Source: Terriglobia bacterium
GTDB taxonomy: Bacteria; Acidobacteriota; Terriglobia; Terriglobales; Acidobacteriaceae
DNA: 64,000 nucleotides
Assembly (NCBI GenBank): GCA_020073495.1
Contig: JAIQFD010000003.1
Span: 558,001 to 622,000, forward strand
Reading direction: 5' to 3'
Part shown: in pieces, positions 25,446 through 34,000 of the stretch
How positions within the stretch are numbered: position 1 is the stretch's first letter
Layout of the letters: every line of letters starts with the position of its first letter
Position numbers and translations under genes: made by a program
The notes under the pieces: generated by a model
The model's database searches: none
The model's input: only the letters and a program-made list of their open reading frames with translations
Told to the model about the DNA's origin: nothing

Positions 25446-25970
25446 CTAGATAAACATTTCCTCGTCCTGGGTCGCCTTTCGCGCCCGCTCGCCCTCTTTC
25501 CTGGCCCGCCGCTTGGTGCTTCCCGTGAAGACTCCTAGCGCGCTGCTTATGCCCTGGATCACTGCCGAAACCTGCCGTACGGGCGACACCACCGTGTGGT
25601 GCACCATGTCCGTGGTTTCTTCCACCCGGTCCAGCGTGCGGCTCACCATCTCGTCGGCCCGGATCACCTGCAGCCGCGTCCGGTCCACGATGTCGTCCAC
25701 CGTGACCTCCAGCCGCTCCATCTGTTTTTTCAGCAGCACGGTGGTTTCGGCCAGGTTGGTGGTGATGATCTGCAGCCGAGGCCGCGTGTCGCTCAGGATG
25801 CCATTCGCCTGTTCCAGTACGGGGAGCGTGCGCGCCTGCACCTCAGCCACCATCTTCTCCATACGTTCCGTGGTCTTCTTGATGCTCAGGAACATGGCGA
25901 GCAGGATCAGCAGTTGCAGCACCACTGCAACCGCCGTCGCCGCGATGAACAGCTTCAGCCAGCCATCCAT
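25446..25970 (-). CDS. Membrane-anchored coiled-coil protein (DUF948-like)
   Basis: A 174-residue protein with one N-terminal membrane helix (about 5-27, LFIAATAVAVVLQLLILLAMF) followed by a long amphipathic helical region (about 35-140), as in DUF948 proteins. The C-terminus is charged (KRRARKEGERARKATQDEE). Its function is unknown. The YtxH-like gene just upstream in the same direction suggests an envelope-stress or cell-envelope role for the pair. I use the ATG at 25970, which has GGAG in front, over the GTG four codons earlier. Confidence 0.75.
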   Translation of the reverse strand: MDGWLKLFIAATAVAVVLQLLILLAMFLSIKKTTERMEKMVAEVQARTLPVLEQANGILSDTRPRLQIITTNLAETTVLLKKQMERLEVTVDDIVDRTRLQVIRADEMVSRTLDRVEETTDMVHHTVVSPVRQVSAVIQGISSALGVFTGSTKRRARKEGERARKATQDEEMFI

Positions 25971-26043
25971 GATCTGCTCCACGGTGGACCCGCAGCCTCA
26001 GCGCTTGCGCAAGGCTGGCGGGCGCCTGTGTCTGCCAGAGTGT

Positions 26044-26337
26044 TTAGCCCTTGTTCTCGGTAGCTTCCCGGTACGCCTGCCGGCCGGCGTCGACTGCGGA
26101 AGAGAATTGCTGCTTCTGCCGCTCCAGGACCTCGCGGCCCTTGTCGGCCCACTGCGTCGCCTGCTCGCGCGCCCGGCGTGCCTGCGAACCCACGTAGTCA
26201 CGGCCTTCGTCGGCGGCGTCGCGGATCTCCCGGCGGGTCTCTTCGCCCGACTTGGGCGCGTATAAAACTCCTAGAAGCGCTCCCAAACCCAAACCGGCGA
26301 GGAACCAGCCAAAACTGCTCCCATTGCTCTCGGCCAT
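26044..26337 (-). CDS. YtxH domain protein
   Basis: A 97-residue protein. A glycine-rich membrane segment (SFGWFLAGLGLGALLGVLYAPKSGEETR) is the YtxH signature, followed by a charged helical tail of A/R/E repeats. YtxH proteins are small and often stress-linked. An ideal AGGAGG lies 6 bases before the ATG at 26337, which rules out the longer frame. It is the likely first gene of a pair with the DUF948-like protein. Confidence 0.85.
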   Translation of the reverse strand: MAESNGSSFGWFLAGLGLGALLGVLYAPKSGEETRREIRDAADEGRDYVGSQARRAREQATQWADKGREVLERQKQQFSSAVDAGRQAYREATENKG

Positions 26338-26444
26338 GATGACCTCCTGAGGGATATCTAGACCCGGCGATGGTATCACAACGCTTGCGGACAACGGCGT
26401 GATCCGTGGGCCGCTTCCGCAGGTTCTTTGCGGTCCCGGCTGGA

Positions 26445-27173
26445 CTACGGCTTCAGTGTCGGCCGAAGCACGATCTCGCTGGAGAACGATTGCGGCGCCT
26501 GCGTCACGATCATCGCCACCACGTGCGCCACGTCTCCCGGTTGCAGCATCTTTCCGGGGTCTTTTCCGGCGTGCGGGCTCAGCTCGGTCACCGTCGAACC
26601 CGGGCAGACCACCGACACCCGGATGTTATACGCCCGCAGCTCTTCCGCCACCGAGTACGTCAGCCCGTTCAGTCCCCACTTCGAGGCCGCATACGCCGCC
26701 CCGTTCGGCAGCGCGTTCTTCCCCGCGATGGAAGAGATGTTGATGATGTGCCCCGTCTTGGCGCGGATCATCATCGGCGCGAAGGCGCGGATGCAGTAGT
26801 ACACGCCGCGCAGGTTGGTGTTCAGCACCGCGTCCCAGCTCTCGGGCGCGAGCTGGTGCAGCGGCCCGCCGAACCCGCCGACCCCCGCGTTGTTCACCAG
26901 GATGTCGGTCCGCCCGAAATCCTTCTCCACCTGCTGGGCGAGCTCCTCGACCGACCGCAGCTCGGTGACGTCGCAGGCCACCGTCACGGCCTCTCCTCCG
27001 GCCTTTCGTATGGCCCGTGCGGCAGCCTTGAGCCGCACTAGGTTGCGTCCGGCGAGTACGCTGACGGCGCCCAACTCGGCCAGCTTGCCCCCGATGGCGG
27101 CGCCGATCCCGCGTCCGCCTCCGGTTACGACCGTCACCTGTCCTGCTAGCGGCTTCCCATTTCGATAAGCCAT
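26445..27173 (-). CDS. Short-chain dehydrogenase/reductase
   Basis: A 242-residue classical SDR. The NAD(P) site is TGGGRGIG, the structural NNAG motif is present, and the catalytic set is Ser in NISSIAG plus YAASK (Tyr and Lys). It resembles 3-oxoacyl-ACP reductase-type enzymes, but the substrate is not predictable. LAGR after the second strand, without an acidic residue at its tip, is compatible with NADPH. It is a single gene with no clear operon partner. Confidence 0.9.
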   Translation of the reverse strand: MAYRNGKPLAGQVTVVTGGGRGIGAAIGGKLAELGAVSVLAGRNLVRLKAAARAIRKAGGEAVTVACDVTELRSVEELAQQVEKDFGRTDILVNNAGVGGFGGPLHQLAPESWDAVLNTNLRGVYYCIRAFAPMMIRAKTGHIINISSIAGKNALPNGAAYAASKWGLNGLTYSVAEELRAYNIRVSVVCPGSTVTELSPHAGKDPGKMLQPGDVAHVVAMIVTQAPQSFSSEIVLRPTLKP

Positions 27174-27300
27174 TGATACGATCCCTCCCGGTGCTCAAAA
27201 CCAGCGCCCCGCGCGGCTTTGGGGCGTCTTCGGCGCATCCAGCAAGGGCCCCGGATGCATCCCACTCCATGACAGACGGGCGACAACTCCAGCATGCAGC

Positions 27301-27415
27301 TTGCATCAGGTCGGCGGCATTCTTATAATCCCACCCTCTGTAATCTGCCCTGGCGTTGCGTCTCGGGCAGGTCGGCCCAAGGATATCCGGCAAACTCCGC
27401 TGTCCAGTTTGCCGG
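27301..27415 (+). promoter_or_regulatory. Promoter and structured leader of the 27515 gene
   Basis: TTGCAT (27301-27306), a 17-base spacer and TATAAT (27324-27329) form a good promoter, giving a leader of about 180 bases. Within it is a perfect 10-bp hairpin, CCGGCAAACT/AGTTTGCCGG (27387-27396 and 27406-27415, 9-base loop), not followed by a T-run. This accounts for most of the 341-base gap. I recognise no known riboswitch. Confidence 0.6.
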
Positions 27416-27514
27416 AAGGGCACGGGGAGCCGTACGACCCCTGCGTCCAGAGTGTACCGTCCTGGGAAATGGACGTCATCTTCGCCACTCTCCGTTGCCA
27501 TTGAGGAGCACCGA

Positions 27515-28864
27515 ATGAAGAAGTCGCTCGTCGCAATAGTCCTGGTACTCGTGGTTGGTGTTGCCGCTCAGGCCACACCGCTAGGGATGTCCGCCCCGTC
27601 CGGGCAGGCGGCTCAGCCAGGACAGACCACCCAGGCGCCCACTGCGCCCAAGAAAGAGATCAAGGACTCGGCCGAGTACAACGCTTACACCAGTGCTCTG
27701 AACGCTCCCGATCCTCAATCCAAGATTCAGGGCTTCGAGAACTTCGTCCGCCAGTTCCCCAACAGCGCTTTCAAAGAAGATGCGCTGGAGCAGTTGATGA
27801 CTGCTTACCAGCAGTCCAACAACCTCCAGAAAACGATCGAGACTGGCAAAGCGATCCTGCAGGTCAATCCGGGTAACATTCGTGCTCTGGCGCTGCTGGC
27901 GTATTTTGCGCGCGCCTCGGCGGAGGCGGGTCAGAACCAGCAACAGAACATCGCCGATGCCCGCACCTTCGGTGAGCAGGGGCTGAAGGCAGTTCAGACG
28001 ATGGCCAAGCCCGAGGGCGTTTCCGATGCGGATTTCCAAAAGCTGAAGACGCAGACCACCATCATCTTCAACGGCGCCGCGGGGTTTGCCGCTATGCAGA
28101 CCAAGGACTACGCCACCGCCGCTAAGTTCCTCCAGGCGGCAGTGGAACTGGAGCCGCCCACCCCGGAGAGTCTGCATAACGTCTATCCGCTGGCCGTTGC
28201 CGATCTGGAGCAGAATCCGATGAACCCGACGGGCCTCTGGTATGTGGCCCGGGCCGCCGCCTACAGCAAGGCGAATCCCGCGGGCTTCACCGCGATCACC
28301 AAGTACGGCCGCGCCAAGTACATCAAGTTTCACGGCGGCGACGACGGATGGGACCAGCTCCTGGCCCAGGCCACAGCCGCAGCCAGCAATGCCGTCCCAC
28401 AGGGCTTCGCGGTTCCTCCCGCGCCCAGCCCGGCCGAACAGGCTGCCAAGCTGGCCAGCACCGTCGATCCCAAGAAGATGGATTTCGGGCAGTGGGAACT
28501 GGTGCTGACCGCTGGCGACCCGGCTACTCAGGAGAAGGTCTGGTCGCAGATCAAGGGATTCGGGGTCCCATTCGCGGCCGTGGTGATCGAATCGACCAAG
28601 ACGAAGCTCAGCCTTGCCGCCACCTCCGATGCCATCGAGCAGAAGCGCGCCGATGTCACCGTTACCATGACCGGTCCCATCCCGGCCACCATGATGTCGA
28701 AGATCGCAGTCGGTAAGGAAGTTCAGGTCATCGCCAAGCCCGACAGCTACACCCCCAAGCCGTTCATGATGCAAATGGTCGAGGGTCAGCTCATCGCCAA
28801 GAAGGAGCCCCCCAAGCCCGCACCCAAGAAGGGGACCACCAGCCGTCGGCGCCCGGCTAACTAA
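27515..28864 (+). CDS. Exported TPR-like repeat protein
   Basis: A 449-residue protein with a clean signal peptide (residues 1-22, MKKSLVAIVLVLVVGVAAQA). After a Gln/Pro-rich linker, residues about 50-330 are helical repeats of TPR type (for example DALEQLMTAYQQSNNLQKTIETGKAIL and YATAAKFLQAAVELEPPTPES). The C-terminal part (about 355-440) is beta-rich, and the end is Lys/Pro-rich (KKEPPKPAPKK). I do not recognise a named family; such proteins are common in acidobacteria. GAGGAG lies 6 bases before the ATG. A strong terminator follows, so it is a single-gene transcript. Confidence 0.8.
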   Translation: MKKSLVAIVLVLVVGVAAQATPLGMSAPSGQAAQPGQTTQAPTAPKKEIKDSAEYNAYTSALNAPDPQSKIQGFENFVRQFPNSAFKEDALEQLMTAYQQSNNLQKTIETGKAILQVNPGNIRALALLAYFARASAEAGQNQQQNIADARTFGEQGLKAVQTMAKPEGVSDADFQKLKTQTTIIFNGAAGFAAMQTKDYATAAKFLQAAVELEPPTPESLHNVYPLAVADLEQNPMNPTGLWYVARAAAYSKANPAGFTAITKYGRAKYIKFHGGDDGWDQLLAQATAAASNAVPQGFAVPPAPSPAEQAAKLASTVDPKKMDFGQWELVLTAGDPATQEKVWSQIKGFGVPFAAVVIESTKTKLSLAATSDAIEQKRADVTVTMTGPIPATMMSKIAVGKEVQVIAKPDSYTPKPFMMQMVEGQLIAKKEPPKPAPKKGTTSRRRPAN

Positions 28865-28886
28865 AGCGCTTCCGCAGCAAGTACAA

Positions 28887-28917
28887 AAGGCAGCCTGCAA
28901 TGGCTGCCTTCTTTCTC
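28887..28917 (+). terminator. Rho-independent terminator
   Basis: AAGGCAGCC/GGCTGCCTT with loop TGCAAT (28887-28910), followed by CTTTCTCT. Confidence 0.85.
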
Positions 28918-28934
28918 TAGCTAGGAGCTAGCGG

Positions 28935-29213
28935 CTATCTCGCGATCTTCTTCTCCATTGCCACTGGGCGCGCGCTACGCGGAGGCCTCCGCACCCCGTT
29001 CCGCAGGCCGCGAACGTCGAGCTTCAGCTCGGCGATGGTTCGTGAAAGAGTATTGCGGTGCATGCCCAGCTCGCGAGCCGCCTTGCACTGGTTCCCCTGG
29101 TTCTCCTGCAGCACGGTCAGGATGAACCGTTTCTTGAATTCGCGCACGGCTTCCGAGTAAAGGATGCCGGTCTTGTACATCTGGCTGACGAGCGCTTCGA
29201 GCTGGTCCTTCAC
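28935..29213 (-). CDS. Fis-type helix-turn-helix protein
   Basis: A 92-residue DNA-binding protein. The core AVREFKKRFILTVLQENQGNQCKAARELGMHRNTLSRTI is the Fis C-terminal helix-turn-helix found in Fis and at the end of NtrC-type activators. A stand-alone copy like this is typical of small acidobacterial regulators or nucleoid proteins. I chose the GTG at 29213 because AGGAG lies 7 bases upstream; the longer frame runs into unrelated Pro-rich sequence. The C-terminal tail is basic (RRPPRSARPVAMEKK). It is followed downstream by converging genes. Confidence 0.82.
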   Translation of the reverse strand: MKDQLEALVSQMYKTGILYSEAVREFKKRFILTVLQENQGNQCKAARELGMHRNTLSRTIAELKLDVRGLRNGVRRPPRSARPVAMEKKIAR

Positions 29214-29256
29214 GACTTTCTCCTGACTATGATTGCCTCGGCTGCTTGGGCAGCGG

Positions 29257-29814
29257 TTATGGATGTTGTTTCCCGTTCTTCGGTTCGGTGGACTCGGGCT
29301 TGGCACGGCCGTTCCGCAGCACGTCCAGTCCCTCGCGGAACTTCCGCCGGATCTCCGCCGGTCCCAGCCAGCTCGCGCCCCGTCCTGCCACCAGAAAGTA
29401 TCCGGCGAACTGCGAATCTCGCAGCGCGCGCGCCCCGGGATCGAACGCCGCCAGCGCCATCAGCACCACGGTGACGATCACCAGCCCGCGCACCAGTCCG
29501 AAGGCCGCTCCCAGCAGCCGGTCCACCCATCGCAGTCCGACCTCTTGCAGGGCCCAGCGAATGATCCGGCCGGCCATCCCCGCCACGATCATGACTGCGA
29601 ACAGTATTGTCAAGAATCCTGCCAGGTCGGCGATCGCCTCCGTCTTCACGTACGGTGCGAACCACACGCCCACCCGGTGGTACCCCCAGGCGGCCGCCAC
29701 GTATCCCAATATCGCCCCCGCCAGGGAGAAAATCTCTACAAAGAACCCTTGCGCCGCCGCCATCAGCACTGACAACGCGATGACGCCTACGATCGCCCAA
29801 TCAGTCCCCGTCAC
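29257..29814 (-). CDS. CvpA family membrane protein
   Basis: A 185-residue protein with four membrane helices in the first 130 residues (starting TDWAIVGVIALSVLMAAAQGFF) and the CvpA signature around the RWVDRLLGAAFGLVRGLVIV helix. The C-terminal tail (about 145-185) is polar. CvpA proteins are tied to colicin V export, purine genes and envelope integrity. Here it lies directly downstream of purC, echoing the cvpA-purF link of enterics. Confidence 0.88.
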   Translation of the reverse strand: MTGTDWAIVGVIALSVLMAAAQGFFVEIFSLAGAILGYVAAAWGYHRVGVWFAPYVKTEAIADLAGFLTILFAVMIVAGMAGRIIRWALQEVGLRWVDRLLGAAFGLVRGLVIVTVVLMALAAFDPGARALRDSQFAGYFLVAGRGASWLGPAEIRRKFREGLDVLRNGRAKPESTEPKNGKQHP

Positions 29815-29819
29815 CCGGT

Positions 29820-29857
29820 CCTCACTGGCAACTGGGAACTGACAACTGGCAACTGCT
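29820..29857. repeat. CAACTGGGAACTGACAACTGGCAACTG quasi-tandem repeat
   Basis: Short repeated CAACTG/GGAACTGAC words fill the gap between purC and cvpA. They belong to the same style of word-like repeats as the TAGCTAG and GAGTACT runs elsewhere. Confidence 0.6.
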
Positions 29858-30787
29858 TCAAACGATCCACGGCGCCGCTTCGTCCAGATCCTTGCCCGTC
29901 AGCCTCCGATACGCCTCGCGGTACTTCTCGCTGGTCCTGCGGGCGACCTCTTCGGGCAGGGAAGGCGTCGGCGGCTGCTTGTTCCACTTGATCTCTTCCA
30001 GGTAGTCGCGGACGTACTGCTTGTCGAACGATTCCTGGCTCCTGCCCGGCAGGTACTTGTCTGCCGGCCAGAAACGCGACGAATCCGGCGTCAGCACCTC
30101 GTCTGCCAGCGTCACGCCCTGGGCTGTCTTGCCGAACTCGAACTTGGTGTCGGCGATGAGGATCCCTTTCCGGGCGGCGAATTCTGCCGCCGCCTTGTAC
30201 ACCTTCAGACTGATGTCCCGCAGTTGCGCGCTCAGCTTCGGCCCCGCACGCTGGCACATCTCCTCGAAGGAGATGTTCTCGTCGTGCCCGCTGGTCGCCT
30301 TGATCGCCGGAGTGAAGATCGGTTCCGGCAGTTTGTCGGACTCCTTCAACCCCGCCGTCAGCCTGATGCCGCACACTGTCCCGCCCTGCTTGTACTCTTT
30401 CCACGCCGAGCCGGAGATGTAGCCCCGCACCACGCACTCGATGGCGATCATGTCGGCGTGGATCACCTCCATCGAGCGTCCGCGCAGCTGCTCCGCGTAG
30501 GGCTTCAGGTTCGGCGGGTACTTTTCCACCTTCGCCGTCACCAGGTGGTTGGGCACGATGTCCTTCAGGAAGTCGAACCAGAACAGCGAGAGCTGCGTCA
30601 GCACAGCTCCTTTGTGCGGGATCCCTGTGCCCAGCACGTAATCGAAGGCCGAGATGCGGTCCGTGGCCACGAACAGCAGGTGCTCGTTGTCCACGCGGTA
30701 GATGTCCCGCACCTTCCCGCTGGCGTACATCTCCAGGTCCGGGAAGTCCGTCTGGAGCAGGGCTGGGTTGAGTGCTTGTTGAGTCAC
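29858..30787 (-). CDS. purC: Phosphoribosylaminoimidazole-succinocarboxamide synthase
   Basis: A 309-residue enzyme of purine synthesis that joins CAIR and aspartate using ATP. Motifs: SGKVRDIYRVD near the N-terminus, DRISAFD, PNHLVTAKVEKYPP, ECVVRGYISGSAWKEY, ILIADTKFEFG and SFDKQYVRDYL. The longer frame would begin with a TTG that is itself part of a TTGACA -35 box, so I place the start at the GTG at 30787, 29 bases after the predicted transcription start. No strong ribosome site is visible. Confidence 0.92.
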   Translation of the reverse strand: MTQQALNPALLQTDFPDLEMYASGKVRDIYRVDNEHLLFVATDRISAFDYVLGTGIPHKGAVLTQLSLFWFDFLKDIVPNHLVTAKVEKYPPNLKPYAEQLRGRSMEVIHADMIAIECVVRGYISGSAWKEYKQGGTVCGIRLTAGLKESDKLPEPIFTPAIKATSGHDENISFEEMCQRAGPKLSAQLRDISLKVYKAAAEFAARKGILIADTKFEFGKTAQGVTLADEVLTPDSSRFWPADKYLPGRSQESFDKQYVRDYLEEIKWNKQPPTPSLPEEVARRTSEKYREAYRRLTGKDLDEAAPWIV

Positions 30788-30822
30788 GGTCGGAAGCTTT
30801 TCGTTTGCTGGAACAGTCGCGT

Positions 30823-30850
30823 ATTCTAATCGCCCGTCCGATTTTGTCAA
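30823..30850 (-). promoter_or_regulatory. Sigma-70 promoter of purC
   Basis: On the minus strand, TTGACA (30850-30845), a 16-base spacer and TAGAAT (30828-30823) are nearly consensus. The predicted transcription start is near 30816. Confidence 0.8.
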
Positions 30851-30865
30851 CGCGGCGGAAGGTCA

Positions 30866-30881
30866 TGTGACCGTTGTCACA
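30866..30881. promoter_or_regulatory. CRP/FNR-like site upstream of purC
   Basis: TGTGACCGTTGTCACA is a perfect TGTGA-N6-TCACA palindrome, centred about 57 bases upstream of the predicted purC transcription start. The N6 is identical to that of the site at 22908. Confidence 0.65.
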
Positions 30882-30987
30882 AAAGTTTTCTAGTGAAAAG
30901 ATATTGACAGCGGAACAACTCTGCGAATCGCCCGTCCTGTGCGGGTCACCGAGCGCATAAAATTTCACACGGGCCGTCAAGAACAAA

Positions 30988-31055
30988 ACCACAGATCTGC
31001 ACGGATGGAACGGATTTGATTTTCCGATCCGCGCTCATCCGTGAAGATCCGTGGT
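30988..31055. repeat. Inverted repeat 'ACCACAGAT...ATCCGTGGT'
   Basis: ACCACAGATCTGCACGGATG and, in inverted form, CATCCGTGAAGATCCGTGGT bound this 68-base stretch between purC and smc. It is a spacer repeat of a type common in environmental genomes. Confidence 0.6.
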
Positions 31056-31091
31056 CAGGTCTTTTTCTTGCCGGCGGCCGGCGACCGGCGG

Positions 31092-34000
31092 CTAGTTCGC
31101 CGCCGCCCGCATCCCCTCCGGTACGTTCTCCCCGAAGCGTACCGAGACCAGCTTCGACACCCCCGGCTCCTGCATGGTCACGCCGTACATCACCGGCGCC
31201 GACGCCATGGTTCTCTTGCTGTGCGTGATCAGGATGAACTGCGTCCGGATGCTCATCTCTTTCACCAGCTCGACGAAGCGCCCGATGTTGGCCTCGTCCA
31301 GCGGCGCGTCCACTTCGTCCAGGATGCAGAACGGGCTCGGCTGGTACTGGAAGATGCCCACCAGCAGTGCCAGCGCGGTCAGCGCCTTCTCTCCGCCGGA
31401 CAGTAGCAGCACGTTCTGCAGCTTCTTGCCCGGAGGCGACGCCACCACGTCGATGCCGCTCTCGATCTGGTTCTCCTCGTCGGTCAGCCGCATGAATGCC
31501 TGCCCGCCGCCGAACAGCTTCTTGAAAGTTTCTCCGAAGTTCTCGTTGATCCTCTCGAACGCTTCCTGGAACTTCTGCCGCGAGAACGTCTCGATCTCCT
31601 TGATCGTATTCTGTGTGTTCTCGATGGACTCCAGCAGGTCCTTGCGCTGCGTGTCCAGGAACGCGTGTCGCTGCGCCGTCTCGTTGTATTCCTCCAGCGC
31701 CATCATGTTCACCGGGCCCATCGAGTCGAGCCTGTTCTTCATCTCGCGGTAGGCCTGCTCCTCGAAGGCCAGCGCCTCGCCCTCGACCTGCATGACGGCC
31801 GGATCCTCGCGCAACTGCTCCGGCGTGAGTCCCAGATCGTTGACCGAGGTTTCCAACAAGTATCCACGGTCGGCCTGGAGCTTCGCCGCCTGCGCCGAGA
31901 TCTCGCCGCGCCGGTCGCGCGCCCCGTCCAGCGCCTGCCTTGCTTCTTTCAACTGCTGTTCGATCTCCGCCAGCCGCCCCCGTACCTCTTCCGACTCCGC
32001 CTGCAGTTCCAGGCTGCGCGTCTGCGCGGCCACGCCTTCATCGGCCAGCGCGACCAGTTGCTCCGCCAGTTGCGCATTCTCCTGCTCGCGATGTTGTTTT
32101 TCCGCGGCCGCCGACGCCATCTGCTCGCGCAGGCCCATCACCCGCACCTCGACGTCCGCCGCCATCGACTCGATGCGATGCAGGTTCGTCGCCGCCGCCG
32201 TGCGACGTTCCTCCAGCACGGCGACCTTCGACGCCATCTCCGACGCCGTCTGTGCCGCCGCATCCCGCGTCACCTTCAGCGTGACCACCGCCTCCTGCGC
32301 CGCCGTCATCTCCCCCTCCAGCGCCGCCCGGCGCTGCTCGTGCGCCGCCGCTTCGGTCCGCTTCTCGGAAGCCAGCTTCTCCTTCTCCGTACGCTCGCTG
32401 GCCACCCGATCGAGCTCCACCCGGTACGTGGTAAGCCGCTCCTGGATACGCACCAGCTCCGATTCGAGTTGTTGCAGCGCGTGCCCGGAGGTCAGCGCCA
32501 GCCGCTCCGCCTCGCGCTTGTCCTCCTCCAGCCGCTCCAGCAGGGCAGTGAGGTCCCGGATGTCGTGTGCCAGCCCGCCGACCCTCGCCTCTTCCTCGCG
32601 TAGCGCGTGTTCGGCCTCATCCAGGTGCCGCAGCACTTCGCGCAGTTCGCGCTTCATCGAGAGCGGTCCCTCGCTGCGCTGCTTGCCGCCGGTGACGGTC
32701 ACGTTGTGGAAGCACTCGCCCGATCTCGACAGGAAGAACGCGTCCGGATTCTCCAGCGCCAGCTCCTTCGCCACGTTCGGGTCGGCGGTGATGTATCCGT
32801 TCCCCAGCTTGGGCAGGATCATCTCCAGGCTCTTGCCGAACCCGTTCAGCACCCGGATGCAGCTCTTCAGCGGCACGATCTCGGACTCGCGCCGCGGCGC
32901 GTGCCGCGTGCTCTCGTCCACCAGGAACGAGAACTTCGCCTGCGCGTCGTTGGGATGCACCAGGAAGGTCGCCCGTCCGCTCACGTCCGTGCGCAGCATC
33001 TGCAGGCCCGCGTCGGCCGCGTCCCACGACTTCACCACCACGTAGTTCAGCTCGTCGCGCAGGAAATCCTCGACCACGCGCTCGTAGCGGTCGTCGACCT
33101 CGAGGAAATCCGCCAGCACGCCCGCGGGCGCGAAGCCCGCGTTCAGCACCCCCGACTGGAACAGCCGTTTCACCGATTCCGTCGAATACCCGTGCTCCGC
33201 GATCACCGCCTCGAGCGATCCCTTTTTGCCCAGCAGCGTCGCGTATTCCGCGCGCAGCGCGTCTAGCCGCCTCTTCGACTCGGCCTCCGCTTCGCGCTTG
33301 ACCTCGAGTTGCTGCCGCGCCTCACCGATCTGCTCGCGCAGCGCGTTGACCCGTTGTTGCACGCTCTCGAACTCCAGAGAAAGCTGCCCGCGCTGGCTGC
33401 CGAACGACTCCACCTGCGACATCGCCGCCGCCAGCTCCTGGTTCAGCCGCGTCGCCTCCCGCTCCAGCGCCGCGATGTGTTCTTCCGCCTGGGCGATCAG
33501 GTTGCGCACGTTCGACGCCGCCCCCACCGCCTCCAGCACCTGCATGCGCCGCTGTTCCTGCTGCCGCTCCACCTCCAGCAGCGCGCTCGACGCCGACGCC
33601 GCCTCCTGTTGCCGCAGCGTGGCCTCCTGCTGCGCTGCCGCCACTTCGCCCGCCGCGGACTCCAGCGTCGCCTGGTTCGCCTCCACCTCCGCCCGCAGCG
33701 ACGTAAGCTGCGTGTCGGTGTGCGCGATCTCCGCTTCCGCCGCCGCCGACCTCGCCGCCAGCTCCGCGCAGCGCTCGTCGTTGGTCTTCTGCCTCTGCGT
33801 CGACCGGTCGATCTCCCGCCCGATCTCGTTCATGCGGTCGTTGTTGGCCCGCGCCTCGCCCGTGATCGCGTAGCCCCGCTGCGTGCGCTCCCCATGCTCC
33901 GCTTCCATCTGCTGTACCGACTCGCCCCGCGCGCGCATCTCTTCCGTCACCCGCTCCAGCTCGGCATTCAGCGATGCCAGCTCGCGCTCCATCTGCGCCG

